DNA from: Amycolatopsis nivea
GTDB taxonomy: Bacteria > Actinomycetota > Actinomycetes > Mycobacteriales > Pseudonocardiaceae
Length of the DNA stretch: 64,000 nucleotides
NCBI RefSeq assembly: GCF_004522235.1
Contig: NZ_SDLT01000030.1
Location: 59,810-123,809 of the forward strand
Direction: 5' to 3'
Shown here: positions 49,578 to 58,145 of the stretch, piece by piece
Layout: each line of letters opens with the position of its first letter
How positions within the stretch are numbered: position 1 is the first letter of the stretch
Translations under genes and position numbers: made by a program
Notes under the pieces: generated by a model
Databases searched by the model: none
Seen by the model: only the letters and a program-made list of their open reading frames with translations
What the model was told of the DNA's origin: nothing

Positions 49578-50468
49578 TCAGTCGCCCACCGCGTCCCGCC
49601 CGCGCTTCACGATCAGCGGATCCGGTTCCCCGACGATCTTTTCGTCCTTGCCCTCGTAGTCGAACCGGGATAGGAAGTACCGCATCGCGTTGATCCGGGC
49701 GCGTTTCTTGTCGTTGCTCTTGATCGTGATCCACGGCGCGTGATCGTTGTCCGCGCGGAGGAACATCGCCTCCTTGGCCGCGGTGTAGTCGTCCCATTTG
49801 TCGAGCGACTGCAGGTCCATCGGGGACAGTTTCCACTGCCGCACCGGGTCGACCTGCCGGATGATGAACCGGGTGCGCTGTTCGGCCTGAGTCACCGAAA
49901 ACCAGAACTTCGTGACCGTGATCCCGCTCTCCACGAGCATTTCCTCGAACAGCGGCACCTGGTGCATGAACTGCTCGTACTGGTCGGGCGAGCAAAACCC
50001 CATCACCTGCTCGACCCCGGCCCGGTTGTACCAGGACCGGTCGAACAACACCATCTCGCCGGCGGTCGGCAAATGCTGGACGTAGCGCTGGAAATACCAC
50101 TGGTGCGCTTCCCGGTCACTGGGCTTGGCGAGCGCGACCGTACGAGCGTGCCGCGGGTTGAGGTGCTCCATGAACCGCTTGATGGTGCCGCCCTTGCCCG
50201 CGGCGTCGCGCCCTTCGAAGAGAATGACGTGCCGGCTGCCGGTCTCGCTGATCGAATTCTGCAGCTTGAGCAGTTCGACCTGGAGCAGATACTTGGTCTC
50301 GTCGTACTCCTCGCGCGGCATCCGCTCGTCGTACGGATAGTTCTCCCGCCAGGTGTCGACGGCCTTGCCGAACGCGTCGATCAACACCGGATCGTCGTCG
50401 TGGTCCTCGGCGACCGAATGCCCGTCGATCCCGAGCCGATCGATGTACTCCCGCACGTCCCGCAACAT
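49578..50468 (-). CDS. ppk2: Polyphosphate kinase 2
   Basis: A 296-residue PPK2 enzyme, which transfers phosphate between polyphosphate and nucleotides. Walker A is GRDAAGKGG (residues 86-94), Walker B is in MVLFDRSWYNRAGVE (143-149) and the lid is KPSDREAHQWYFQRYV. The single-domain length and these motifs fit class I PPK2. It is cytosolic and separate from other genes. Its level of nucleotide preference (ADP or GDP) cannot be read from the sequence. Confidence 0.9.
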   Translation of the reverse strand: MLRDVREYIDRLGIDGHSVAEDHDDDPVLIDAFGKAVDTWRENYPYDERMPREEYDETKYLLQVELLKLQNSISETGSRHVILFEGRDAAGKGGTIKRFMEHLNPRHARTVALAKPSDREAHQWYFQRYVQHLPTAGEMVLFDRSWYNRAGVEQVMGFCSPDQYEQFMHQVPLFEEMLVESGITVTKFWFSVTQAEQRTRFIIRQVDPVRQWKLSPMDLQSLDKWDDYTAAKEAMFLRADNDHAPWITIKSNDKKRARINAMRYFLSRFDYEGKDEKIVGEPDPLIVKRGRDAVGD

Positions 50469-50546
50469 GCGGCCGACCTTAAGCAGGGCAGGTGAACGGG
50501 AGGTGTCTCCGGCTTCGCGCTTCCGGTGCGGGAGCCATGGCCGTGG

Positions 50547-52058
50547 TTACTGCACCTTGACCAGGTACAACTCCGCGCGCCCGTAGAGCGGTGCGGAAAT
50601 CGTCCAGTGCGCAAGGTAATCCGGCGGTGGCGGACCCCAAACCCGCTCCAACGCGAGGTCCAGCTTTCGCGGCCGTGCGGTGTAGTCGAAGAAGGCGAAG
50701 TTCACCCGGAGCAGCCCACGCGACAGATGCCCGGCCCGCGCCTCCAGTTCGGCGATCGCCCCGGGCATGCGGCCGCGGTCGGAAAACACATCGACGATCG
50801 CGCAGTCGCAGGTGTAAGCCAGCACGCCGATCTCGTCGGCAGTGCCGACCGTTCTCCCGGCCGCCAGCCTGCCCACTTCGCGGCCGATCTCGGCGTACTG
50901 CGCGCTCGTGGTGTAGTTGGACGTGAACGGGGCGAAATCCCGCGGCAGACCGGCCCCGGCATAGCCGACCACACTGGCACCGACCAAAGCCACGACGACA
51001 GCTGTCCCGGCTACGCGCTCGATTCGGTGGGCGGAGCGAGCCACGACCGCACAGACGAACAGCGTCGCCGCGACGATTCCGGGGCCGTAATACCAGTGGT
51101 ACGGCGGCACTTTCAGCTGAACGTACGCCAGGCTGTGCCCCGCTCCGGCTACAGCTAGCGCCGCGCACGGGAGCAGCCGACGGCAAGCCGCGTCACCGCG
51201 CAGCGCCAGGACCAGCCAGCGCAACCCGGCCAGCGCCGCCAACCCGACGCACAAGAACGCGAGCACCGTTTGTCCCGGCAGGTTCTGCCAGTACAGTCCG
51301 ACGCCGTTGCCGAATTCCCATTTCCCCCAAGCCTTTCGCGCGCCTTGCAGGGTCTTGATGACCAGCGTGTCCGGAACGGCGGCTCCCAAGACGACCCAAC
51401 TGAACGCGAACCAGGGCAACGCGACCAGCGCCGCGCCTTGCACGCTGCGCAGGCCGTCGACCCAGAATCGCCGCCGGAACAGGAAAATCACTCCGGCGAA
51501 GAGCAGCAGATCGACTCGGACCAGGCTCAGCGCACCAGCAACCAGCCCGAATGCGAATGGCCGCCGCTCCACGGAAAAGACCAGGAGCCAGCCAAGTCCG
51601 GCCGCGCCGAGTTGCACTTCCATGCCGATCGACGACACCAGCAGCGGATTCACCGTCAGCGCCGCAGTCGCGAGAACCGGAAACCAGCGAGGCAATCCGG
51701 TGCTCGCGCCCAGCCTCCGCAGCGCCAGCACCAGCAGCACCTGACACGCCACATACAACACGCCCGCAGCGAGAATCGCGTCCCGCAGCACGAACGTCAA
51801 CGCCGCCAGGGAAAGCACATTCAACGGCGAGGTTGCCGTATTCGAGGTGCTGTCGGCGAGCAATCCCCAATTTCCATGGAAAGCGAGATTGCGGGCGTAG
51901 CTCAAGGTGATATAGGTGTCGTCGATCAGATGACCGTGCACCACAACAAAGACCAACGTCGACGCGGCCGCCACGCCGAGAAGCAGCCAATCCACCCGTC
52001 TTCGGACAGAAATCGGCTGCGCCTGACCTGATCGAGGCGTCGTCAAACCCAGTGCCAT
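50547..52058 (-). CDS. GT-C fold membrane glycosyltransferase-like protein
   Basis: A 503-residue integral membrane protein with about ten to eleven transmembrane helices. The first extracellular loop contains HLIDDTYITLSYARNLAFHGNWGL, where the paired aspartates are the catalytic mark of GT-C enzymes such as mycobacterial arabinofuranosyltransferases (AftB) and EmbC relatives. A soluble C-terminal part of about 130 residues follows (residues 370-503). Decaprenyl-phosphoryl sugars are the expected donors. An arabinan or mannan role in the cell envelope is inferred. Confidence 0.75.
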   Translation of the reverse strand: MALGLTTPRSGQAQPISVRRRVDWLLLGVAAASTLVFVVVHGHLIDDTYITLSYARNLAFHGNWGLLADSTSNTATSPLNVLSLAALTFVLRDAILAAGVLYVACQVLLVLALRRLGASTGLPRWFPVLATAALTVNPLLVSSIGMEVQLGAAGLGWLLVFSVERRPFAFGLVAGALSLVRVDLLLFAGVIFLFRRRFWVDGLRSVQGAALVALPWFAFSWVVLGAAVPDTLVIKTLQGARKAWGKWEFGNGVGLYWQNLPGQTVLAFLCVGLAALAGLRWLVLALRGDAACRRLLPCAALAVAGAGHSLAYVQLKVPPYHWYYGPGIVAATLFVCAVVARSAHRIERVAGTAVVVALVGASVVGYAGAGLPRDFAPFTSNYTTSAQYAEIGREVGRLAAGRTVGTADEIGVLAYTCDCAIVDVFSDRGRMPGAIAELEARAGHLSRGLLRVNFAFFDYTARPRKLDLALERVWGPPPPDYLAHWTISAPLYGRAELYLVKVQ

Positions 52059-52103
52059 TATTACGTTTCCCCCAGCAGTCTTCGCGCGAAGACAGGTCCG
52101 GTG

Positions 52104-52847
52104 CTATCTCCCCGGAACGTCGCGGACTTGCCCGTCGCGCATGGTCACCCGGAATTTTCGGCTGTAATCGTCATGCGGAGAATCGCCCTCGACGAATTTC
52201 ACGACGAAAGTTCCGTCCTTCAGCAAGGCGGGCGTCATCGCGTCGTCCGGCCCGTACAGCTCCACTTTGGCCACGTCGGGGCTGGCGACCCCGAACACGA
52301 CGCTCGGCTGGCGGGGATTGACGACACTGCTGAATCCGCAGATCGGGCGGGCGGCGTTGAGGAAGGCGTAGCTCTCGCGCCCGTGCACCCAGCCCCTGTT
52401 GTCGGTGACCATCAGGCCTGAGTTGCTGTCGGAACCTTGGCCGTGGTCGAGAACGCAGACCGCCGCGAGCGAAGCATTGCGGATGACGAGGTAACCCCGC
52501 TTCGCGTCCTGATCGACCCTGAGCGTCGAGCGCCAACTTCCCGGGTCAGACAACGCGACTCCGAAAGAGGGTGAGCTGTCGAGACAGGCCTTGAGAACTC
52601 GCGCGTCGCTGGCGGCTGGCTTGGCACCGACCGGAACCCGCGTCACGCCCGGACTGGCGTCGTGCACCGGCGAAAACACCAGCGTCGCGCCCAAAGCCAG
52701 CCCGCCGACTCCCGCGGCGACCGCCAGTGGCAGGCCCAGTTTCCGCCGCCGCCGTGCGCGCAGTTCCGGAACGAGCCGGTTCCACATGGATTCCTTCAGG
52801 AGATCCGGCATCGGCCGTTCGGGCGGCAGGTTGAGATCGTCGGCCAT
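52104..52847 (-). CDS. Membrane-anchored partner of an ECF sigma factor, hypothetical
   Basis: A 247-residue protein with a cytosolic N terminus (residues 1-35), one transmembrane helix (about 37-57: LGLPLAVAAGVGGLALGATLVF) and an extracellular beta-rich domain with four cysteines (KACLDS, AVCVLD, PICGF). It overlaps the sigma gene stop by one base and is the second gene of that operon. The layout is that of an anti-sigma factor, but the cytosolic part is short and lacks the zinc motif HxxxCxxC. The role is inferred. Confidence 0.75.
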   Translation of the reverse strand: MADDLNLPPERPMPDLLKESMWNRLVPELRARRRRKLGLPLAVAAGVGGLALGATLVFSPVHDASPGVTRVPVGAKPAASDARVLKACLDSSPSFGVALSDPGSWRSTLRVDQDAKRGYLVIRNASLAAVCVLDHGQGSDSNSGLMVTDNRGWVHGRESYAFLNAARPICGFSSVVNPRQPSVVFGVASPDVAKVELYGPDDAMTPALLKDGTFVVKFVEGDSPHDDYSRKFRVTMRDGQVRDVPGR

Positions 52848-53446
52848 CAGAACTCCTCCCCAGCCAATACGTCGTTGTCTCGCAGGAGCTCCCGCAACCG
52901 GGCGCGCGCTCGCGAAATCCGCGCCCGCACGCTCGGTTCGGCGATCCCGAGCACCGCGGCGCCCTCCGCGGTCGACAAACCGCCAAGCAGGCAAAGCTCA
53001 ACAGCCCGCCGTTCGGCCCGAGGCAGTTTCGCGACCGCGGTCAGCACGACCTTCAGCCGTCGGTCCGCGTCGATCTGACCGGCCACGTCCTCCGCGTGAT
53101 CGCGCACGACAGTGGTGCGTGTCAGCCGCGGCAGCGCAGCCGCGAACCGGCCGAGGCGGCGCTGTTCCCGGCGAGCCAGGTTGGCGGTCACCGTGAACAG
53201 CCACGGCCGGGCGCTGTCGTTCACCAACGTCACCTCGCCGAGGCGTCGCCACGCGGTGAGGAAGGTCAGCGAAGCCAGGTCCTCGGCGGTGGCCCAGGAC
53301 CCGGTCAACCGGTACGCGTAGTTCCACACCGCGCTGACGTGCCGGTCGAACAACTCCGAGAACGCCACGACGTCGCCCGCCGCGGCTCGCGCCCACAGCT
53401 CCTGGTCGCCACCGGGGATGTCCGGGACGTCGTCCTCGGCCGACAT
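52847..53446 (-). CDS. ECF sigma factor (SigE-like)
   Basis: A 199-residue ECF sigma factor. Region 2 spans about residues 22-88 (FSELFDRHVSAVWNYAYRLTGSWATAEDLASLTFLTAWRRL) and region 4 about 130-180 (LPRAERRAVELCLLGGLSTAEGAAVLGIAEPSVRARISRARARLRE). Its ATG is at 53446. It is coupled to the membrane-anchored protein gene after it and is divergent from the pair of DUF3558-like genes, which are possible targets. Confidence 0.85.
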   Translation of the reverse strand: MSAEDDVPDIPGGDQELWARAAAGDVVAFSELFDRHVSAVWNYAYRLTGSWATAEDLASLTFLTAWRRLGEVTLVNDSARPWLFTVTANLARREQRRLGRFAAALPRLTRTTVVRDHAEDVAGQIDADRRLKVVLTAVAKLPRAERRAVELCLLGGLSTAEGAAVLGIAEPSVRARISRARARLRELLRDNDVLAGEEF

Positions 53447-53627
53447 CCCCCACCCCCGCCCCTGCTCCGAAACTGTCGTCACAACCCCATGTCCCCGCTC
53501 GCCACGACAGCGTTGCATCGGACCCGGGACGAGAGTGATCAGTGTCTCGCCTCGGCGGAAGCGGATGGATATAGTCGGGCCGAGCCAGGCTGGGTCGCCC
53601 GGTTCGCTGGGCGGAGGGCTGCGGGGG

Positions 53628-54347
53628 ATGACCGACAACGGGCGCGAAGAGCCGCCGACGAATCCTTTCGCCGCCGTCGGTTACGGATACCCGCCGCCTC
53701 CTCCGAAACCCCGGCGGACCGGCTGGATCATCGGCGGGATCGCCGCGCTGGTGGTCGTGCTGGGCACCGGGATCGCCGTCGGAGTCGTGGCCGGGCAGTC
53801 GTCCGATCCGCCGCCGAAACCGGTCGCCGCGCCGGGTTATTCGATGAACAACGTCGCCAATGCCTGCGATCTCGTCGATCCCGCCGCGTTGAAGAAGTGG
53901 TCGCCCACGCCCAAGGGCCAGCCCGAGCACAAGGAAGTCCGCCCGAGCGAGCACGACGCCGGCAGCCTGAGCTGCCAGCTCCGCTACACCAGCGACGATC
54001 TCCTGAACTCCGCCGAAATCCTCCTCGACGTCGATTTCACCGAGGGCACCGCGCCGTCCTCCTACGAGAGCTGGAAACGCGGCACCCTGGCCAAGACCGG
54101 CGAGGGCAAGGCATCCGGGCCGATCACCGGAGTCGGCACCGAGGGCTTCTGGCACTCCGAGGTCTACGGCGAACTGGTCGCGAACACGCGCTACGTCCTC
54201 TGCGCGGTGGACCAGAACGTCTCGGTCCGCGTCCGGCTCAACTTCAGCCGTACCCGGGAGGTCGCGCAGATGCACCGCGCCGAGGTCCAGCCGATCGCCG
54301 AAGCACAGGCCCGGAAGGCGTTGAACGGGCTGAAAGGGATTCGATGA
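53628..54347 (+). CDS. Membrane-anchored DUF3558-like protein, copy 1
   Basis: A 239-residue protein. A proline-rich cytosolic start (PPTNPFAAVGYGYPPPPPKP) is followed by one transmembrane helix (about residues 35-58) and an extracellular domain opening with YSMNNVANACDLVDP and closing with a long helix. The cysteine-led ACDLVDP and SLSCQLRYTS strands recall DUF3558. It is about 35-40 per cent like the next gene product by eye and is clearly its paralogue. The ATG is at 53628. Four bases (ATGA) overlap the next gene. Confidence 0.75.
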   Translation: MTDNGREEPPTNPFAAVGYGYPPPPPKPRRTGWIIGGIAALVVVLGTGIAVGVVAGQSSDPPPKPVAAPGYSMNNVANACDLVDPAALKKWSPTPKGQPEHKEVRPSEHDAGSLSCQLRYTSDDLLNSAEILLDVDFTEGTAPSSYESWKRGTLAKTGEGKASGPITGVGTEGFWHSEVYGELVANTRYVLCAVDQNVSVRVRLNFSRTREVAQMHRAEVQPIAEAQARKALNGLKGIR

Positions 54348-55120
54348 CCCACTCGCCTGGCAACCATCCCGTTGCCGGACAACCATATCCGCCGCCCGGC
54401 CAGGGATTCGGTTATCCCCCGCCGGCGAAACCGCCGGGCCCCAAGCCGGGAGTGCTCGTGGCGGGCGCGATCGGACTGGTCGTGATCCTGGGCGTCGGAA
54501 TCGCGATCGGCCTGTCCCTCAGCGGCGGCTCGCCCACTCCGGAAGCGAAGCCGACCCCGTCCGCCGCCCCGACCCCGTCCACCACGGCCTCGCCCACCGC
54601 GCCACCGGGCAAGTACTCGATGAGCGGGATCTCCAACGCCTGCGATCTGCTCGACCCCAAGCCGCTGGCGAAATGGTCCGCCACCCCGATCCCGCCGGTC
54701 CACCGGGAAGGCCAGCCAAGCGACGGCTACGGCGGCGACCTGAGCTGCAGCCTCCGCTACACCAGCACGTCCAAGACCGACGGCGTCGCCACCAACGAGG
54801 CGGGGATCGCCGTCCGCGCGGAGTTCGCCTCGCTGGACCGGCCGCCGGCGTACGAGCAGTGGAACACCAAACCGTCGCAGGGCTGGACCTCCGGCACGAT
54901 CGCCGGACTCGGCACGCGCAACTATTGGCGCGCGGGCAGCACCACGGAAACCGGCCCGGGCGCGAGTTACATCGTGGGAGTGGAGGACAGCAACGTGACG
55001 GTGGAAATCCAGGTCGCGGTCCACCGGGCTCCTGGCGAGGCCCCGCTGAAGATGGATGATCTGTCGTCGATCGCGCAGACCCAGACGCGTGCGGTGCTGG
55101 CTCGGCTGAAGAAGCCGTAG
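54344..55120 (+). CDS. Membrane-anchored DUF3558-like protein, copy 2
   Basis: A 258-residue paralogue of the preceding product: proline-rich cytosolic start (QPYPPPGQGFGYPPPAKP), a transmembrane helix at about 35-58 (VLVAGAIGLVVILGVGIAIGL), a Pro/Thr/Ser linker, and an extracellular domain with YSMSGISNACDLLDP and DLSCSLRYTS. The longer linker distinguishes it. Its function is unknown. The operon lies opposite the ECF sigma genes and ends at two hairpins beside the tRNA-Arg remnant. Confidence 0.75.
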   Translation: MTHSPGNHPVAGQPYPPPGQGFGYPPPAKPPGPKPGVLVAGAIGLVVILGVGIAIGLSLSGGSPTPEAKPTPSAAPTPSTTASPTAPPGKYSMSGISNACDLLDPKPLAKWSATPIPPVHREGQPSDGYGGDLSCSLRYTSTSKTDGVATNEAGIAVRAEFASLDRPPAYEQWNTKPSQGWTSGTIAGLGTRNYWRAGSTTETGPGASYIVGVEDSNVTVEIQVAVHRAPGEAPLKMDDLSSIAQTQTRAVLARLKKP

Positions 55121-55125
55121 ATGCA

Positions 55126-55158
55126 CAACGGACCGAGTGCAAAGCACCCGGTCCGTTG
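55126..55158. terminator. Strong bidirectional hairpin
   Basis: CAACGGACCG pairs exactly with CGGTCCGTTG. One mismatch in, GTGC and GCAC extend the stem around an AAA loop. It begins five bases after the DUF3558-like operon stop. Confidence 0.85.
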
Positions 55159-55161
55159 ATT

Positions 55162-55180
55162 ACTGTCTCGACCAGACAGT
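55162..55180 (-). terminator. Terminator-like hairpin at the 3' end of the tRNA-Arg remnant
   Basis: ACTGTCT-CGACC-AGACAGT is a perfect seven-base stem right after the tRNA 3' end on the minus strand. It is the sort of stem that ends tRNA transcripts. It marks the old chromosomal side of the junction. Confidence 0.6.
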
Positions 55181-55225
55181 GCGCCCGAAGGGATTCGAAC
55201 CCCTGACCTTCTGATCCGTAGTCAG
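55180..55225 (-). other. Partial tRNA-Arg(ACG), 3' part: attachment-site remnant
   Basis: On the minus strand the sequence from CTGACTACGGATCAG to TCGGGCGCA reproduces the last 46 bases of a tRNA-Arg with anticodon ACG: anticodon loop, variable loop, TPsiC arm with GGTTCGAATCC, 3' acceptor strand and discriminator A. The 5' half (acceptor 5' strand and D arm) is missing, and unrelated DNA follows from 55226. Such a 3' duplicate is what integration of an element into a tRNA gene leaves at its far end. The intact gene should lie beyond the right edge of the window. Confidence 0.85.
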
Positions 55226-55553
55226 GACGCTGTCCTGCGGATGCCCGGAACCCCTGGTCACAGCGGGCGCTAGTTGCGTCAAGATGGACGTGTCCGGCAT
55301 CGGTGGGCAGCAGTTCGTGGACCAGGGCATAGACCAAGATCCACCGACCGCGTGCACTTGAGGCGGTCGTGCTGGCGTGGCCAGCCAACAGGTACCTATG
55401 TCGTCCTCGCGACAAGATTCAACTGCGGGCGCTCGAAGGAGACCTAGTCTCCAGTGCCGCAGCGAGTCCGTCGGATGGAGCAGGCCCCTATGCAGCGCCG
55501 CCAACGGTTGATTAGCCTTCTGAACAAGTGCACGAGGTCCGAGGGGGTGTCAA
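55226..55553. other. Gene-free edge of the island
   Basis: This 328-bp stretch shows no convincing gene. Open frames here run through the tRNA remnant and are not coding. The promoter of the Z1 operon is expected near its right end, and GAGGGGG lies at 55540-55546, about seven bases before the gene start. No integrase remnant can be recognised. Confidence 0.5.
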
Positions 55554-58145
55554 GTGGCCGTTGAGGTGTCGGAGGCGCAGGTCGAGAAGGCCTATGAGGT
55601 TTTCTTGAAATACGCCGACGTCAGTTCTCCCAAAGAAGCCGCTGACGACCTTGAGGCCATGGGCATGAACCCAGCAGTGATCCAAAAGGTCCGGGAGAAG
55701 CACGAGGCCGAGACCGTCCGGATCCGAAACCTCGACGAGCCTCCCTCGGTGTGGCTGGACGGTCGGATCACCTGGTACACGGGTCCGAAGGACACCGACC
55801 GCAACTGGCCAGCCATCGTGAGGTCGATGCAGAAGAAGAACTTCGGCGCGGCGAACATCAAGTCCGTCGACGAGGCGTCAACGAAGATCCTCTCGCTGCT
55901 TGACCACCCGAAACAGAACGCCTTCCAGACCCGCGGCCTCGTCGTCGGATTCGTCCAGTCCGGCAAGACCACGAACTTCACCGCCGTCATGGCCAAGGCC
56001 GCCGACCGCGGCTACAAGCTCTTCATCGTCCTGTCCGGCATTCACAACACCTTGCGGCGGCAGACCCAGCTCCGCCTCGGCGACGACCTGATTCACCCCA
56101 ACCCTGCCCAGTGGTACGAGGTCACCACGCCCGAGAAGGACTTCTCCCCGCCTGGTGGCAACGCGAAGGCCTACTTCGCGTCCAAAGGCCAGACGATGCT
56201 CTTGGTCGTCAAGAAGAACACCGCGCCGCTGCGTAAGCTGCGGGACTGGCTCGACTCGGCTGGCGAGTACCTGACGAACATTCCCACGCTGATCATCGAC
56301 GACGAAGCCGACCAGTCCACTGTCGCTACCGCGAAGATCAACCCGTTGCTCTACGAGGTCGTGAGCAAGTTCCCTAAAGTCGGCTACATCGGCTACACAG
56401 CCACCCCGTTCGCGAACCTGCTGATCAACCCGGGCAACGAACAGGACTTCTATCCCCGCGACTTCATCGTCAACTTGCCCCAGCCGTCGGGCTACCACGG
56501 CACCGAGGTCCTGTTCGGCCGCGAACTCCTGCCCGGCGAGGACCCGTCGGAGCTCGAGGGCGGCTTCAACATGATCCGCACCGTGCCCGACGAGGAGGTC
56601 GACGAGCTCAAGCCCAAGACCAAGAAGGACGCGGCGGACTTCTACCCGAGCATGACGCACTCCCTGCGGCGTGCCGTCGAGTGGTTCTGGCTGGCCACAG
56701 CCGCGCGAAAGGTGCGAGGTGGGGGAAACCCACACTCGACGATGCTCATACACACGACGACCGACACGGCGGTCCACGAGCGCTTCAAGTACCCGTTAGT
56801 GGAACTGCGCGAACGGATGCTGCGCGGGCTCGACACCCGCAGCACCGAGCTGCTTGACCGGCTACGGAGCGTGTGGGTCCGAGAGACGGCGCTTGTGCCG
56901 GCCGAGGACCTTGGCGCGATCCCGGTCGCATTCGAGGCGCTTCTGGAGCACCTGCCCAAGGTCGTCCACGATACGAAAGTCGTGATCGACAACTACAGAA
57001 GCACCGACAGACTTAACTACGAGTCGGGCCCGGTCACGGCCATTGCGGTCGGCGGCAACACCCTGTCGCGCGGCCTGACGCTGGAGGGCCTGATCTCCAG
57101 CCTGTTCGTCCGCGCCGTGTCGGCGTACGACACGTTGCTGCAGATGGGCCGCTGGTTCGGCTACCGCAACCACTACGCGGACTTGCCCCGCATCTGGATG
57201 ACGGACGAGCTCAAGGAGTGGTTCAGCCACCTGGCCACCGTCGAGGCCGAGATGCGCCAGGACATCAACCGCTACATGAACCCTGGCGTCAATCCGCTCA
57301 ACTTCGCCGTGCGCCTGCGCACGCATCCGAAGATGAGCATCACAGCCAAGGCGAAGATGACCAGCGCTGTCCGGGCCACCGCGGCCTACGGCGGTCTCCT
57401 CGTCGAATCCCGGTTCTTCGACGTCACACCCGACGGCACGCCCTGGCTGCAGCGAAACGCCGCGGCTGCACGCGAACTCATCGGCCGGGCGGCCAAGGAT
57501 GGGATTCGCACACAGTCTCGGGAGGAGACCGCGCTGTTCACGGGCGTTCCGCATGAGGACGTGCTTGACTTTCTGAGCAGTTACTCCTTCCACGAGCGCT
57601 CATCCGACGCCGACACCGTCCGGATATCCGAGTACATCCGGCGACGGGTCCGAGCCGGCGCACTGGGGCAATGGAGCGTCGGTGTGATCGGCAACTCGCA
57701 GGACAATCCCGACATCAAGAGCTGCGACCTCGGCAACGGAGTGGACGTGCGGATGGTCCGACGCTCCCGGGTGCCGCACGAGGGCGATGGCGAGTTCGAC
57801 GGCGTTGCGGACATCAAGACCCTGACCAGCCGCCGGGACGAGGCGCTCGACCTCAACGCGCCCAACACCACGAGCATGAGCCGCAAGGACCTCGTCGATC
57901 TCCGCCGGCACCAGCGACCGACCGAGGGGCTCCTCCTGCTGTATCCGATCGAGCCCAGGTCGGAGCCGACAGCCAAGCGACGCTTAGCGCTCGACGCCCC
58001 GACCGACGACGTCGTCGTGGGAGTTGCACTGGTCTTCCCGGAACCGCGAGACAAGGACTCCAACGTCGAGTACATGAGCGCGGACCTCTCCCAAGTAGTC
58101 GTGGAGGAAGAAGACACCTCGATCTTCGACCAGGACGACGTATGA
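55554..58145 (+). CDS. Z1 domain protein (SF2 helicase-like ATPase)
   Basis: An 863-residue protein with the Z1 domain (PF10593) fused to superfamily-II ATPase motifs. Walker A is GFVQSGKTT (residues 132-140), the DEAD-like Walker B is IDDEAD (248-253), motif III is YTATPF (281-286), and motifs V and VI are GGNTLSRG (500-507) and QMGRWFGYR (530-538). It is the probable motor of a restriction-like complex. It is first in a five-gene operon coupled by four-base overlaps, next to the tRNA-Arg scar. Neighbourhoods with Z1, nuclease and GHKL genes were predicted to be restriction-modification systems (Iyer, Abhiman and Aravind 2008). Confidence 0.9.
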   Translation: MAVEVSEAQVEKAYEVFLKYADVSSPKEAADDLEAMGMNPAVIQKVREKHEAETVRIRNLDEPPSVWLDGRITWYTGPKDTDRNWPAIVRSMQKKNFGAANIKSVDEASTKILSLLDHPKQNAFQTRGLVVGFVQSGKTTNFTAVMAKAADRGYKLFIVLSGIHNTLRRQTQLRLGDDLIHPNPAQWYEVTTPEKDFSPPGGNAKAYFASKGQTMLLVVKKNTAPLRKLRDWLDSAGEYLTNIPTLIIDDEADQSTVATAKINPLLYEVVSKFPKVGYIGYTATPFANLLINPGNEQDFYPRDFIVNLPQPSGYHGTEVLFGRELLPGEDPSELEGGFNMIRTVPDEEVDELKPKTKKDAADFYPSMTHSLRRAVEWFWLATAARKVRGGGNPHSTMLIHTTTDTAVHERFKYPLVELRERMLRGLDTRSTELLDRLRSVWVRETALVPAEDLGAIPVAFEALLEHLPKVVHDTKVVIDNYRSTDRLNYESGPVTAIAVGGNTLSRGLTLEGLISSLFVRAVSAYDTLLQMGRWFGYRNHYADLPRIWMTDELKEWFSHLATVEAEMRQDINRYMNPGVNPLNFAVRLRTHPKMSITAKAKMTSAVRATAAYGGLLVESRFFDVTPDGTPWLQRNAAAARELIGRAAKDGIRTQSREETALFTGVPHEDVLDFLSSYSFHERSSDADTVRISEYIRRRVRAGALGQWSVGVIGNSQDNPDIKSCDLGNGVDVRMVRRSRVPHEGDGEFDGVADIKTLTSRRDEALDLNAPNTTSMSRKDLVDLRRHQRPTEGLLLLYPIEPRSEPTAKRRLALDAPTDDVVVGVALVFPEPRDKDSNVEYMSADLSQVVVEEEDTSIFDQDDV

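Noticed and set aside
55180..55225. Intact tRNA-Arg gene
   Set aside because: The acceptor 5' strand and D arm cannot be found upstream on the minus strand, so it cannot fold into a full tRNA.
55160..55504. 114-codon frame on the minus strand ending with KVRGSNPFGR
   Set aside because: This is the typical false translation of a tRNA 3' end and agrees with the tRNA-Arg remnant there.
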